Positions 31,144-38,938 of a stretch of 55,054 bases of DNA are shown one piece after another. Under the pieces are notes generated by a model. That model was given only the letters and a program-made list of their open reading frames with translations. It searched no databases and was not told the DNA's origin. The position numbers were made by a program, and so were the translations under genes. The stretch is from Bacteroidales bacterium (GTDB taxonomy: Bacteria > Bacteroidota > Bacteroidia > Bacteroidales > VadinHA17): the NCBI GenBank assembly GCA_003141525.1, contig PLML01000092.1, positions 37,380 to 92,433 of the forward strand. Direction: 5' to 3'. Every line of letters starts with the position of its first letter. The stretch's first letter is position 1.

Positions 31144-33117
31144 ATGAACAAAATTTTTACGGTGGCATTTTTCACGATGATTGGATTAAAAGGCTTCACA
31201 CAAACAGTTACTGATACCTCTTCTATTTTACATAAAGTTTACACATTAGGTGAAGTGAATATAAGCGCCACTGTCGACAAGTCGACTATCGATGCTGCCG
31301 AAATGCAGAAATACAATGCAAAGGATGTAAGCAGTGCCTTAAGGACTCTTCCTTCCCTTGTAATCAGTGAAAACGGTTCACGAAATGAAAGTACGATCTA
31401 TCTGCGCGGATTTGATATCAGGAGTGTGCCGGTATTCATGGATGGCATTCCTGTCTACGTTCCATATGATGGCTATGTTGATCTCGCACGTTTCACCACT
31501 TACGACATATCCAAAATCGATGTAGCCAAAGGTTTTTCCTCAATGACCTTCGGGGCCAATACGATTGGTGGTGCAATTAACCTTGTTGGAATGAAGCCCA
31601 TTCAAAAGATGGAGTTGAACGCGAAGCTCGGAGCCACGAGCGGAAAGGGATACGAGACTAAGATCAACCTGGGCAGCAACCTTGGCAAAGTGTACATCCA
31701 AACAGGATTTTCTCTGCTTCAGAGACAGTATATACCACTATCGGCAAATTTTGATGCAACAACCCTGGAGACAGATCACCATCGTGACAATTCATACCAG
31801 AAGGATATAAAAGGCAGTGTCAAATTAGGTTACACCCCCAATGCTACCGATGAATACAGCATCAATTATCAGTACTCACACGGAACCAAGGGAAATCCTG
31901 TGTACCTGGGAACGGATAAAAATACCAGAGTACGCTACTGGCAATGGCCCTACTGGGATAAGCAGAGCATTTATTATATATCAAGAACAAAGATCGGTGA
32001 AAGATCTGATCTGAAAGTCCGTGCATACTATGACCAGTTCAAGAATGAGCTCAGCAGCTTTGACAACAATACCTATTCCACCCAGAACAAAGCTTCTTCA
32101 TTCAATAGTTTATATGATGATTATACTTTAGGCGGTAATCTTGAGTTTGCCACCGACTGGAAAGACAAAAACCGTCTGAAAGTATCTCTGCACGCAAAAA
32201 ATGATAACCACAGCGAACATAATGAAGGTGAGCCGGTCCGTCATTTTGCTGACAATACTTTTTCTCTGGGAATTGAAGATGTTTATAAGCCGGGCAGCAA
32301 GCTTAGCTTTATTCCCGGCATAAGTTATAATCTCAGAAAAAGCCTGCGGGCTGAAGACTATAACTCAACCGACTCTACTATCAGTAATTATCCCAAAAAC
32401 CAGAATGATGCACTCAATGCACAATTGGCTACTTATTACAAGATTTCAAATGCAATAAACCTCAGCTTCAATATTGCCTTCAAAAGCCGGTTTGCCACAA
32501 TGAAGGACCGCTATTCATACAGCATGGGCACCGCAATCCCCAATCCTGACCTTCAATCCGAAACTGCTCTCAATCTGGAACTGGCATCAACCATTGAAAT
32601 TGCTGACAAGCTGAATTTCCGTCCCGAACTTTTCTATAGCTACCTGTACAATACCATACAAATGGTAAGCAATGTGCAGGGGGATCTTTCTCAGATGCAA
32701 AATACTGGCGAATCTGTATTTAAAGGAATTGATTTAAGCTTTGTCTATAAGCCAGTTTCAATTTTAAATATCTATGCTGCTTATTCGTATATTCAGCGCA
32801 AAAACATAAGTAATCCCGAAATTCTCTTTACTGATGTTCCCAATAATAAACTTTTTGCCTCCGTTGAATACACCGTTGTCAGAAAATTGATGATCAACCT
32901 TTTCGGGGAATATGATTCCGAACGAAACAATGCCAGCGATGGCACAAGGGTTTCTCCGGGATACTTTGTAATGAATGGTCAGGTGTCATATCTTTTTGCA
33001 CACTATTTCACAGTTGAAATCGGGGTGAACAATATTTTTGATAAAAATTATACAATTCAGGAAGGTTATCCTGAAGCAGGACGAAACTTCTATGCCGCAA
33101 TATATTTCAATCTGTAA
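31144..33117 (+). CDS. TonB-dependent outer-membrane receptor
   Basis: A 657-residue outer-membrane receptor with a signal peptide ending about GFTQ (residue 20). The plug domain (about 30-150) shows the TonB-box-like TLGEVNISATV, SSALRTLPSLVISENGSRNE, IYLRGFDIRSVPVFMDGIPV and FGANTIGGAINL. The barrel ends with NNIFDKNYTIQEGYPEAGRN and the terminal aromatic FYAAIYFNL. It lacks the SusC-type N-terminal extension. Next to ModE-like and DUF364 genes, it probably imports a Mo/W or other metal chelate; the substrate is inferred from context only. The DUF364 gene follows after 11 nt. Confidence 0.93.
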   Translation: MNKIFTVAFFTMIGLKGFTQTVTDTSSILHKVYTLGEVNISATVDKSTIDAAEMQKYNAKDVSSALRTLPSLVISENGSRNESTIYLRGFDIRSVPVFMDGIPVYVPYDGYVDLARFTTYDISKIDVAKGFSSMTFGANTIGGAINLVGMKPIQKMELNAKLGATSGKGYETKINLGSNLGKVYIQTGFSLLQRQYIPLSANFDATTLETDHHRDNSYQKDIKGSVKLGYTPNATDEYSINYQYSHGTKGNPVYLGTDKNTRVRYWQWPYWDKQSIYYISRTKIGERSDLKVRAYYDQFKNELSSFDNNTYSTQNKASSFNSLYDDYTLGGNLEFATDWKDKNRLKVSLHAKNDNHSEHNEGEPVRHFADNTFSLGIEDVYKPGSKLSFIPGISYNLRKSLRAEDYNSTDSTISNYPKNQNDALNAQLATYYKISNAINLSFNIAFKSRFATMKDRYSYSMGTAIPNPDLQSETALNLELASTIEIADKLNFRPELFYSYLYNTIQMVSNVQGDLSQMQNTGESVFKGIDLSFVYKPVSILNIYAAYSYIQRKNISNPEILFTDVPNNKLFASVEYTVVRKLMINLFGEYDSERNNASDGTRVSPGYFVMNGQVSYLFAHYFTVEIGVNNIFDKNYTIQEGYPEAGRNFYAAIYFNL

Positions 33118-33128
33118 AGGAGATCCGA

Positions 33129-33941
33129 ATGATTATTGAGCAGACATACAATCTTGTAAAAACCAGGTATAAAAACCAGATTGAAAAACTGACAATATCT
33201 GATGTAAGGATTGGCATATATCTGACAGCTGTCCGCTTATCCGATAACAGTTTTGGTACTTCTGCTACCATACCCGATGACCAGCCATTTTGCTCAAAAA
33301 GCAACAGGGATTTTGGTGATTTCACACCTCTTAAAATCAGAGGACAAAAGGTACTCGATATTCTTGAAACTAAAAAAGAGACAGGTATACTATCATCCTT
33401 AAGAATAGCTGTTTTAAATGCAATTTCTTCAAAGATAATTTCATCCGGTAACTATCGGATCATTGAAGATTTAGATCCCATACAACTGGTTGATCTTGCT
33501 TCCCGTAAAACAATAACAATTGTCGGGGCATTTCATTCATACATCCGCAAAATTTCAGATACGGCGAATAAATTATTTGTACTGGAGAGGAATGAAGAGG
33601 CCCTTACATTGGAATATAAAAAATTCTTTGTCCCGGCCGAGGAGTATAAGACTATACTTCCTGTCTCGGATATTATTATTATAACAGGTCAGACACTTGT
33701 CAACAAGACAATTGATGACCTGTTGCTGGCAATTTCACCCGGTACTCAGGTAATAGTAACTGGTCCGTCAGCCAGCATCATTCCGGATATTTTATTTGAG
33801 AATAAAGTAAGCATTATCGGGGCTTCCAGAATAACAAAACCTGAAATTCTGTTTGATATCGTCAGTGATGGTGGTACAGGTTTTCATCTGTTTGAATATT
33901 GTGCCTGCAAAATTTGTATTTTAAAAGATGATCAGGCATAG
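33129..33941 (+). CDS. DUF4213/DUF364 putative metal-chelation protein
   Basis: A 270-residue cytoplasmic protein. The N-terminal part (about 1-95) is DUF4213-like (DVRIGIYLTAVRLSDNSFGTSATIP). The C-terminal DUF364 Rossmann-like domain has ITIVGAFHSYIRKI, IIITGQTLVNKTIDDLL, VIVTGPSASIIPDILFENKV and a conserved GG near the end. The family is annotated as possible heavy-metal chelation, from structure rather than biochemistry. In other genomes I recall it beside metal or molybdate-type uptake genes. Here it lies between a TonB receptor and a membrane-ATPase fusion, and may release or process the imported chelate. Confidence 0.88.
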   Translation: MIIEQTYNLVKTRYKNQIEKLTISDVRIGIYLTAVRLSDNSFGTSATIPDDQPFCSKSNRDFGDFTPLKIRGQKVLDILETKKETGILSSLRIAVLNAISSKIISSGNYRIIEDLDPIQLVDLASRKTITIVGAFHSYIRKISDTANKLFVLERNEEALTLEYKKFFVPAEEYKTILPVSDIIIITGQTLVNKTIDDLLLAISPGTQVIVTGPSASIIPDILFENKVSIIGASRITKPEILFDIVSDGGTGFHLFEYCACKICILKDDQA

Positions 33942-35655
33942 ATTAAGTGAAAAATGGATTAAGGCATCCATTATCGGAACTATCTGGGCCGCATCAGAGA
34001 TTGTTCTCGGCAGTTTTCTCCATAACCTGAAGGTGCCATTCAGTGGTAATATACTTACTGCGATTGGAATTATTATTCTCGTATCAATAAGTTATACATG
34101 GACTGAAAAAGGCCTTTTCTGGCGCTCCGGATTAATATGTGCATTAATGAAAACGATGTCGCCAAGCGCTGTGATTTTTGGTCCAATGATAGCCATTTTC
34201 ACAGAATCGTTTCTGCTTGAGTTATCAGTGAGGCTTTTTGGCAGAACCGTTGCCGGATATGCAATAGGTTCAATGCTGGCTATGTCGTGGAACCTGGTGC
34301 AAAAAATTCTGAATTTTATTATATTTTACGGGTCAAATATTATAGAAGTCTATAGCAGCCTTTTAAAACTTGCACAGAAACAACTTAATATCCAGACTGA
34401 CATAGTCTGGTTGCCTATAATTATATTGTTGATTGTCTATGCTTTATTCGGACTTTTGGCTGCAGTTACAGGAATAAGAGTCGGCAACAAAATGGTAAAA
34501 CAGCCGGTTTCTGATTCTCCTTCTATTCTTGATCAGCCATTGCAGGATGTCGAACATAAGACAGAAAATGAATTTAAATATTCTATTACCTGGCTTTTAA
34601 TAAATATTAGTCTGATTATCAGTTCATTTATCTTATTGATCTTAACAACTTGGGTTATATGGAGCCTTGCGATAACAGGAATTGTAATTATCTGGTCTGT
34701 AAGGTATAAACGTGCTTTGCATCAGCTTTTAAAACCTAAGTTCTGGATACTTTTTGTATTTATTACACTGGTTACTGCATTTGTATTTACGAAGGCCCAA
34801 GCAGGTGAGAATTCATTGTTGAAAGGACTGCTAACAGGAGTACAAATGAATTTCAGGGCTGTTGTCATCATTGTAGGTTTTTCTGTACTGGGAACGGAAT
34901 TGTACAATCCGGATGTGAGGAATGTCTTTCTGAAGACCTCTTTTAAAAATCTTCCTCTTGCTCTCGAACTTTCAGCTGAAAGTTTGCCTTTGTTTATAGC
35001 TAATATCCCAGATTTTAAAACTCTCCTCAGAAATCCTGTCTTAGTATTTTATCGGGTAATTTCACATGCTGAAGGGCGATTGTCTGAAATAAAGGGAAAT
35101 ACTGCTTCGGCTAAGAAAATATTCATAATAACGGGATCAATTGGCGAAGGAAAAACAACTTACGTTAAAAAGCTAATCGAAATTTTCAGAAAATATAATA
35201 TTAAATGCGGAGGAATCTTATCAGAACGAGTGTTGACCAATTCCCAAACAACCGGTTATGATCTGGTAAATATAGAAACTGGAGAAAAAGAGACTTTTCT
35301 CAGACAATATGAAGAATGTGGATCTGAAAGAATCGGAAGATTCACAATCTGTCCAAAAGGTCTAGCGTTGGGAAACGCTATCTTAAACTCATTGATTTTA
35401 TCTGAAAACACATTTGTCATTATAGATGAAATTGGTTTACTTGAGATCAGGAATAAGGGTTGGTTTGATTGCCTTAATGACCTGGTAGAAAACTCCGGAA
35501 ATCATATTTTACTAATTGTCCGGGATACATATATTCATGAGGTGAAGAACAAATGGAATCTTAAAGAGGCAATTATCTTTAATATCAATGAGATTGATTA
35601 CCAGAATGCTGGCTTGCATATCATTGAAAATATTAATTCCAAATCAGGCAATTGA
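33928..35655 (+). CDS. Fusion of ECF-transporter-like membrane domains with THEP1-type NTPase
   Basis: The 575-residue protein has three parts. Residues about 1-190 form six or so helices resembling an ECF S component (KASIIGTIWAASEIVLGSF, GPMIAIFTESFLLELSV). Residues about 215-390 have further helices and an amphipathic tail (SLLKGLLTGVQMNFRAVVII) that recall the EcfT/CbiQ coupling subunit. Residues about 395-570 are a THEP1-like P-loop NTPase: GSIGEGKTTYVKKL (Walker A), FTICPKGLALGNAIL and FVIIDEIGLLEI (Walker B). It overlaps the DUF364 gene by 14 nt. I infer an energised inner-membrane importer in one polypeptide for the substrate of the TonB receptor. The ECF parallels are weak and need structure prediction. 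Confidence 0.78.
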   Translation: MIRHRLSEKWIKASIIGTIWAASEIVLGSFLHNLKVPFSGNILTAIGIIILVSISYTWTEKGLFWRSGLICALMKTMSPSAVIFGPMIAIFTESFLLELSVRLFGRTVAGYAIGSMLAMSWNLVQKILNFIIFYGSNIIEVYSSLLKLAQKQLNIQTDIVWLPIIILLIVYALFGLLAAVTGIRVGNKMVKQPVSDSPSILDQPLQDVEHKTENEFKYSITWLLINISLIISSFILLILTTWVIWSLAITGIVIIWSVRYKRALHQLLKPKFWILFVFITLVTAFVFTKAQAGENSLLKGLLTGVQMNFRAVVIIVGFSVLGTELYNPDVRNVFLKTSFKNLPLALELSAESLPLFIANIPDFKTLLRNPVLVFYRVISHAEGRLSEIKGNTASAKKIFIITGSIGEGKTTYVKKLIEIFRKYNIKCGGILSERVLTNSQTTGYDLVNIETGEKETFLRQYEECGSERIGRFTICPKGLALGNAILNSLILSENTFVIIDEIGLLEIRNKGWFDCLNDLVENSGNHILLIVRDTYIHEVKNKWNLKEAIIFNINEIDYQNAGLHIIENINSKSGN

Positions 35656-35728
35656 CTGTTAAGGTCAACAATCGTATTATTTTGAATTTGGGAAAACCTC
35701 CTCCAGCAAAAGATTGAATTCAAAAAAA

Positions 35729-35748
35729 CCGGTTGTTCCGGCCTTTTT
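35729..35748 (+). terminator. Possible weak terminator
   Basis: CCGG-TTGTT-CCGG followed by CCTTTTT, with a preceding A-run, lies about 75 nt after the fusion gene. The stem is short, so this is tentative. Confidence 0.35.
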
Positions 35749-35821
35749 ATGGATTTTAATTTTTAACTGTTTTTGAAATATTATGTCATTTGGTTTGTTT
35801 CCAACTACAGTGTACTAATTG

Positions 35822-36205
35822 TTAATTATGACTGCAGGAATGGCCATGCTCCTGATGAGCCTCATGTTGATGGCAGCTGCTGCCACTATCCTCTACTAAC
35901 CCCGAAAGATAGAGTTTTACAACTTCTGCGGCATCTCCGGAGCAACCGCGAATTACTTCTATTCCGCTATTATTAAGTACGTTAATGGCACCTCCGCCAA
36001 TACCGCCTGCAAGCATTACTGTAACGCCATCTGAGGCAAGTACTGATGCAATATCTGACTTACATCCGCACCCTTCCGGTGACCCTACACTCTTCATTTC
36101 AACTATTTCATTTTTATCTGATATAGTAAATACACCATACGATTCACAATGGCCAAAATGGCTGTCTATCTGATTATCCGACGTTACTGGTACTGCAATT
36201 TTCAT
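35822..36205 (-). CDS. NifX/NifB-like protein with His-rich C-terminal tail (second copy)
   Basis: A 127-residue protein of the same NifX/ORP family as that at 29585. The core MKIAVPVTSDNQIDSHFGHCE and DGVTVMLAGGIGGGAINVLN is typical of the ORP-like branch. The last 20 or so residues (SSCHQHEAHQEHGHSCSHN) are rich in His and Cys and likely bind a soft metal. It is third in a leftward operon after DUF134 and OsmC genes, with a 15-nt gap from osmC. Confidence 0.92.
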   Translation of the reverse strand: MKIAVPVTSDNQIDSHFGHCESYGVFTISDKNEIVEMKSVGSPEGCGCKSDIASVLASDGVTVMLAGGIGGGAINVLNNSGIEVIRGCSGDAAEVVKLYLSGLVEDSGSSCHQHEAHQEHGHSCSHN

Positions 36206-36220
36206 CTTTATAGTTTTTAG

Positions 36221-36619
36221 TTATTTTTGAGTTGTAATTACTTGAAATTCAGGTTGATTATTAATTGTTTTCTTCACCAGGCATAATTCTGCCGCATTTA
36301 TAACTGCTTCCTTATATTTTTCAGGGAATCCTAACGGTAACTGGATATCAAGTTTGAACAGAGAGGGTGTTTTTTTCTCATTATCAAATTCCATCGTTTG
36401 AATGATTTTAATCCCCTCAGTTGATATCTGGCGTCTGTCACAAAATGATTTTACGTAAATCCCTGCACATGTTCCGATTGATGCAAGGAATAATTCAAAT
36501 GGAGCAGGCGCACTATTACCACCTCCGTTATCAAGTGGCTGATCGGTCCTGATTGAATGTCCGTTAATATGTGCTGTTATCACTTTGCCGCCGTCAAAAG
36601 TTACTTCCATATTATTCAT
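36221..36619 (-). CDS. OsmC family protein
   Basis: A 132-residue OsmC/YhfA-like protein. The family pattern SAPAPFELFLASIGTCAGIYVKSFC provides the two conserved cysteines (GTC and SFC) used for peroxide or thiol chemistry in the OsmC/Ohr group, with the central helix ending at CDRRQ. The C-terminal second half (ELCLVKKTINNQPEF) has the usual third conserved position. The place between a DUF134 regulator and a NifX-like protein suggests a role tied to sulfide or thiol-bound metal rather than general peroxide stress; that is inference. Confidence 0.9.
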   Translation of the reverse strand: MNNMEVTFDGGKVITAHINGHSIRTDQPLDNGGGNSAPAPFELFLASIGTCAGIYVKSFCDRRQISTEGIKIIQTMEFDNEKKTPSLFKLDIQLPLGFPEKYKEAVINAAELCLVKKTINNQPEFQVITTQK

Positions 36620-36673
36620 TATTATTTGGCTAATTTTAATTGATACTATTTAAGTGAGAAATCAACAACAATC

Positions 36674-37099
36674 TCAAAGCTCATTTTTAATGGGTTGATT
36701 CATTCTTATTAATTCTTTCATACCATATACTTTGCAGTCTTTGCATCTGGAATGATTTTCAATGCCCTGAATTAATTTATAACATTTTTTACATCGGTAC
36801 CAATCATGTTCAAATTGAAAATTTCCACCTTCAATCTCAATTGACTTACCTTCTACGAATGCTTTTGCAATTGTCTTTAATGCTCTGTTATAAATCCGCG
36901 TAAATGTAGGTCTCGATATATTCATCTGCTTAGCAGCAAGATCCTGTGATAGCAGATCATAATCGACTAATCTGATACTTTCAAATTCTTCATACTTGAG
37001 AATAAGTGGCCCTATATCACACTTTTGCATCCCATAAGGTTTGAAACCTTCCATTTTTGGTGGATTACATATTTTCCTGCATTTCTCTGGACGTGCCAT
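36674..37099 (-). CDS. DUF134 family DNA-binding protein (second copy)
   Basis: A 141-residue paralogue of the 29193 product. ARPEKCRKICNPPKMEGFKP opens it, YEEFESIRLVDYDLLSQDLAAKQMNISRPTFTRIY is the HTH region, and CKKCYKLIQ...CKDCKVYG forms the C-terminal zinc ribbon. The recognition helix NISRPTFTRIY is identical in both copies, in agreement with the shared TGAAC-N4-GTTCA palindrome upstream of each gene. It is first in the leftward DUF134 - OsmC - NifX operon. Confidence 0.92.
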   Translation of the reverse strand: MARPEKCRKICNPPKMEGFKPYGMQKCDIGPLILKYEEFESIRLVDYDLLSQDLAAKQMNISRPTFTRIYNRALKTIAKAFVEGKSIEIEGGNFQFEHDWYRCKKCYKLIQGIENHSRCKDCKVYGMKELIRMNQPIKNEL

Positions 37100-37128
37100 C
37101 CTTTTAGATAAAACTCAGTGCGAAGATA

Positions 37129-37144
37129 ATGAACCTACGTTCAT
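37129..37144. promoter_or_regulatory. Predicted DUF134 operator at the second locus
   Basis: ATGAAC-CTAC-GTTCAT has perfect 6-bp arms and lies 29 nt upstream of the DUF134 start. On the minus strand it is preceded by TATTTG at 4 nt, the same layout as at 29143-29167. Confidence 0.7.
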
Positions 37145-37211
37145 AATCAAATAAGAACAATACTTTTTTTAGCAGATTTAAAATGAATCCTGATGTCACT
37201 GGAACTAATTA

Positions 37212-37838
37212 CTAATTAATTGTATCTCGCTTGGCAATCAACAGGAATACATCAAATTCTTTTGTTTCAGTGTCCGAGATTTTCTTATTAATAACAAAGC
37301 ATTTCCGATGGCTTACATTTGTGAAGCCTTGATTTCTGATCTTGTTTGATAATATCTCGATATCGAAACCTTTATGCCCGGTAAATCCATCACCATGAAA
37401 AGAACCATCTTCAGTATATAGATCGGCAATTGCCAGAAAACCTCCAGGATTGAGGAGACTATAAAATTTTGTTATAATATCATCAATATCTGATATATGA
37501 TGAAGAACCATCTGGTTAAAGATAAAATCGAACTTTGCATCTTTCAATTCGGCCTTTTCAAGATTAAAGTTTAATGTTTTGAGATTTTTGACCTTAGATG
37601 TCTTTATCTTATTATTCATCACCTTTACCATTTCCGATGAGTTATCCATTAAGGTGATCTCTTTTAAAGAATCTTTCAGTACAAAACTTGTTACCCCTGT
37701 GCCTGCGCCGAATTCGAGAGCAGTCATCTGCTTTTTTAACGGGATAAGTCTTATAATCTCATTTGCAATAGCTTTAGCACGTTCCCAAATTATTGGGTTC
37801 TGGTCCCATTCGGCTGCCTTTATGTCAAATTCGTTCAT
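37212..37838 (-). CDS. Class I SAM-dependent methyltransferase
   Basis: This 208-residue enzyme has motif I ALEFGAGTGVTSFVL (about residues 41-55), the acidic position in ITLMDNSSEMVKVM, KFDFIFNQMVLHHISDID and LLNPGGFLAIADLYTEDGSF. It resembles ubiquinone/menaquinone or small-molecule methyltransferases of the methyltransf_11/25 type; the substrate is unknown. It has its own position between the Mo/W-type island and the Hdr operon, with gaps of 112 and 131 nt, and no clear partner. Confidence 0.88.
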   Translation of the reverse strand: MNEFDIKAAEWDQNPIIWERAKAIANEIIRLIPLKKQMTALEFGAGTGVTSFVLKDSLKEITLMDNSSEMVKVMNNKIKTSKVKNLKTLNFNLEKAELKDAKFDFIFNQMVLHHISDIDDIITKFYSLLNPGGFLAIADLYTEDGSFHGDGFTGHKGFDIEILSNKIRNQGFTNVSHRKCFVINKKISDTETKEFDVFLLIAKRDTIN

Positions 37839-37969
37839 TAAGTTTTAATGATTAAGTAAAATTTATATTATCTATTCAGGAGGTTGTTCGGGGGTCTAAA
37901 CATCACTCTTTAGCTGAACTATTTCTTTTTATTTATTCCAGTTATGAGCTTTTCAAATCGAAATACTTT

Positions 37970-38899
37970 CTAATCCTGAACACACCTGACCGATGCACCC
38001 CACTCAATGTAGTATGCCCCTCTTGTGATATCAGGACCGTTTATTGTAAAGACCCGAAAGATGGCTTTATCTGAAGAACTCCGGGTTGAGGTCCAGAACA
38101 CACTCTCTTCTCCATTATTTAAAAATGTGGCTGAATCTCCGCGATAGCCACCCGGAAGAAATGTTAATACATTCTCAATATCTCTACCTCCCAGGTAAGT
38201 GTCGAGAATTGTCCATTCATCATCACCAGGTACGTGCCAGCCGGAAGGACAAAGCTTCATAGTATTTACTGTATACCAATTATATAACGCTCCATAAGTA
38301 TTCTTATTGAATTCATCATTATCGTACCAACAATAGCCGGGTGCAGAAAGGAAATTCCATATTCTGTAACATTTTGCAATTGGAATATCGGTACCATCAT
38401 TAAGGATAGTAGTTCTCATATTTTCCGTTGTCCAGATCTGAGATCCGATGCCAATAGTTTGATACACATTCTTTTCTATATCCGTCACTGTTCCTTTTTC
38501 TCCGGAATGATCCTCAGGTGTCGTAAAGGACAATTCATTGCCATAACCTGTTCCTGCTTTGTTTGTTGCATAAGCCCTCACAAAATAGGTAATATTTGCT
38601 AATAACCCCGTAAGGTTACTTGTAAAACCAGAAGAGTTGAGTAAGATTATCTCGGTGGTTTTGTTATCTGAAATTAAAGGCAGTTGAATTTTGCTCCAAC
38701 ACATACCTTTTTCTAATATTTCTGAGCTGCCCTTAAATGTAACAGTTCCACTACAAGAAGCAGATACGGGTGTAATTATTGCTACTTCGATTGTACTAAC
38801 TTCAGGAATTGAGTTGACATTATCTTTTTTACAACTGGTCACAATTATTATAAATGCTCCCATTGTAACAATCAGATAAAAACAAAGTCTTTTTTCCAT
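37970..38899 (-). CDS. FISUMP-domain lipoprotein
   Basis: A 309-residue lipoprotein with signal and lipobox IIVTSC (Cys about 23). Residues about 33-130 look like a fibronectin-III-like fold (PEVSTIEVAIITPVSASCSG ... TYFVRAYATNKAGTGYGNEL). The rest is a complete FISUMP domain: GSQIWTTENMRTTILNDGTD, YGALYNWYTVNTMKLCPSGWHVP and the closing SVRCVQD. Unlike the product at 24679 it keeps the normal FISUMP C-terminus. It sits 39 nt after hdrB on the same strand, so it may be an accidental last gene of the Hdr transcript. Confidence 0.9.
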   Translation of the reverse strand: MEKRLCFYLIVTMGAFIIIVTSCKKDNVNSIPEVSTIEVAIITPVSASCSGTVTFKGSSEILEKGMCWSKIQLPLISDNKTTEIILLNSSGFTSNLTGLLANITYFVRAYATNKAGTGYGNELSFTTPEDHSGEKGTVTDIEKNVYQTIGIGSQIWTTENMRTTILNDGTDIPIAKCYRIWNFLSAPGYCWYDNDEFNKNTYGALYNWYTVNTMKLCPSGWHVPGDDEWTILDTYLGGRDIENVLTFLPGGYRGDSATFLNNGEESVFWTSTRSSSDKAIFRVFTINGPDITRGAYYIEWGASVRCVQD

Positions 38900-38938
38900 A
38901 CGTATTTATAATTTTCTTTAAAGACCGGAATACCTTTA

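Noticed and set aside
35773-35976. 67-residue plus-strand ORF over the NifX-like gene
   Set aside because: It overlaps the 3' end of the well-supported minus-strand NifX-like gene and has no recognisable features.
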